Positions 63,755-64,000 of a stretch of DNA of 64,000 nt are shown in pieces. The notes below the pieces were generated by a model. That model worked only from the letters and a program-made list of their open reading frames with translations. It had not been told where the DNA came from and searched no databases. The stretch is from CAVVFX01 sp963777595 (lineage in GTDB: Bacteria > Acidobacteriota > Terriglobia > Bryobacterales > Bryobacteraceae), in assembly GCA_963777595.1 (NCBI GenBank), contig CAVZRE010000063.1, positions 1-64,000 of the forward strand. Direction: 5' to 3'. Within the stretch, counting starts at the first letter, position 1, and each line of letters starts with the position of its first letter. Position numbers and translations under genes: made by a program.

Positions 63755-64000
63755 TCACACAAGAGAGCGCAGGCGGTTGAACATGCGGAATGTATGGGCA
63801 CCGGCGGCGAAGCATAATAGCCAGGTGAAGGTGAACGGGAGAGCGGCGGTCTGGAGAATGCTGCGAAGGACAGTGGCTCCGGTGATTCCCGACCGGCTGG
63901 CGACGAACTCCCGGATGGACGGCCAATTTTCGCGATCGAACCAGAAGCAGTCGCCGCTTTCGTTGATGACCAGGAGCTTCGCGGGGACGCCCATCATGAT
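63755..64000 (-). CDS. C-terminal part of a small membrane protein, cut by window edge
   Basis: The reverse strand is open from the window edge to a stop at 63755, six bases beyond hrpB (convergent). About 80 residues are visible: VPAKLLVINESGDCFWFDREN, WPSIREFVASRSGI and a hydrophobic segment FTFTWLLCFAAGAHTFRMF near the end. Two Met codons at the edge could be starts, but the frame is open past the window, so the full length is unknown. I recognise no family. Confidence 0.45.
   Translation of the reverse strand: MMMGVPAKLLVINESGDCFWFDRENWPSIREFVASRSGITGATVLRSILQTAALPFTFTWLLCFAAGAHTFRMFNRLRSLV

Overview
The window looks like an Acidobacteriota chromosome of the Solibacter/Bryobacterales kind. 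This is inferred from family content, not from a marker gene: Oar-like TonB-dependent receptors with carboxypeptidase-regulatory N-termini, a BlaR1-type peptidase running into a TIGR03435 domain, a cytochrome/DUF1549-DUF1553 plus DUF1501 pair, an ECF sigma factor next to a Ser/Thr kinase with TPR-like repeats, DUF1080 and TolB-like secreted proteins, and GC-rich DNA. No rRNA, tRNA or CRISPR array was recognised.

Layout. 0-5.4 kb: a secreted protein cut by the window edge, a frameshifted carboxypeptidase-regulatory protein, alkB, alr, a small hypothetical gene and a GAF-PP2C phosphatase whose metal site looks degraded. 5.5-10.2 kb: a broken TonB receptor, a truncated alpha/beta hydrolase and what looks like a rearrangement junction. 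10.2-23.5 kb: a protein with three zinc-ribbon repeats, an ECF sigma/kinase pair, a decayed tyrosine recombinase, and a run of three large genes of unknown function (beta-rich, helical coiled-coil, and glycine-rich plus helical). This is the best candidate for an undescribed system. 23.5-26.5 kb: a BlaI repressor with a visible promoter and two operators, a broken BlaR1-TIGR03435 gene, and a similar 36-38 bp element on each side.

26.5-37 kb: secreted propeller and concanavalin-like proteins, then a co-oriented set of DUF1080 protein, intact TonB receptor, double-thioredoxin protein and two concanavalin-like paralogues, probably an outer-membrane uptake locus. 37-48.6 kb: a third, broken TonB receptor opposite a run made of an aminotransferase-fold protein, cytochrome/DUF1549-DUF1553, DUF1501, an Asp-box propeller and a large secreted protein. 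Several neighbours overlap by four bases, suggesting translational coupling.

48.8-54.5 kb: DUF3500, a doubled Wzz-like protein, an M23 peptidase, an ABC-2 permease without an ATPase, and a very well conserved GDP-mannose 3,5-epimerase, together suggesting cell-envelope polysaccharide work. 54.5-64 kb: a Tat-exported GH2 glycosidase with a glucose-dehydrogenase-like enzyme, a heparinase N-terminal remnant, a Rv2525c-like protein, a PQQ-type propeller and the helicase HrpB.

Reading-frame breaks are very uneven: many genes in 5.5-9.1, 24-25.8 and 37-48.6 kb are split over several frames while long genes elsewhere are intact. Conserved motifs survive in each frame, so assembly or indel error is as likely as true decay.
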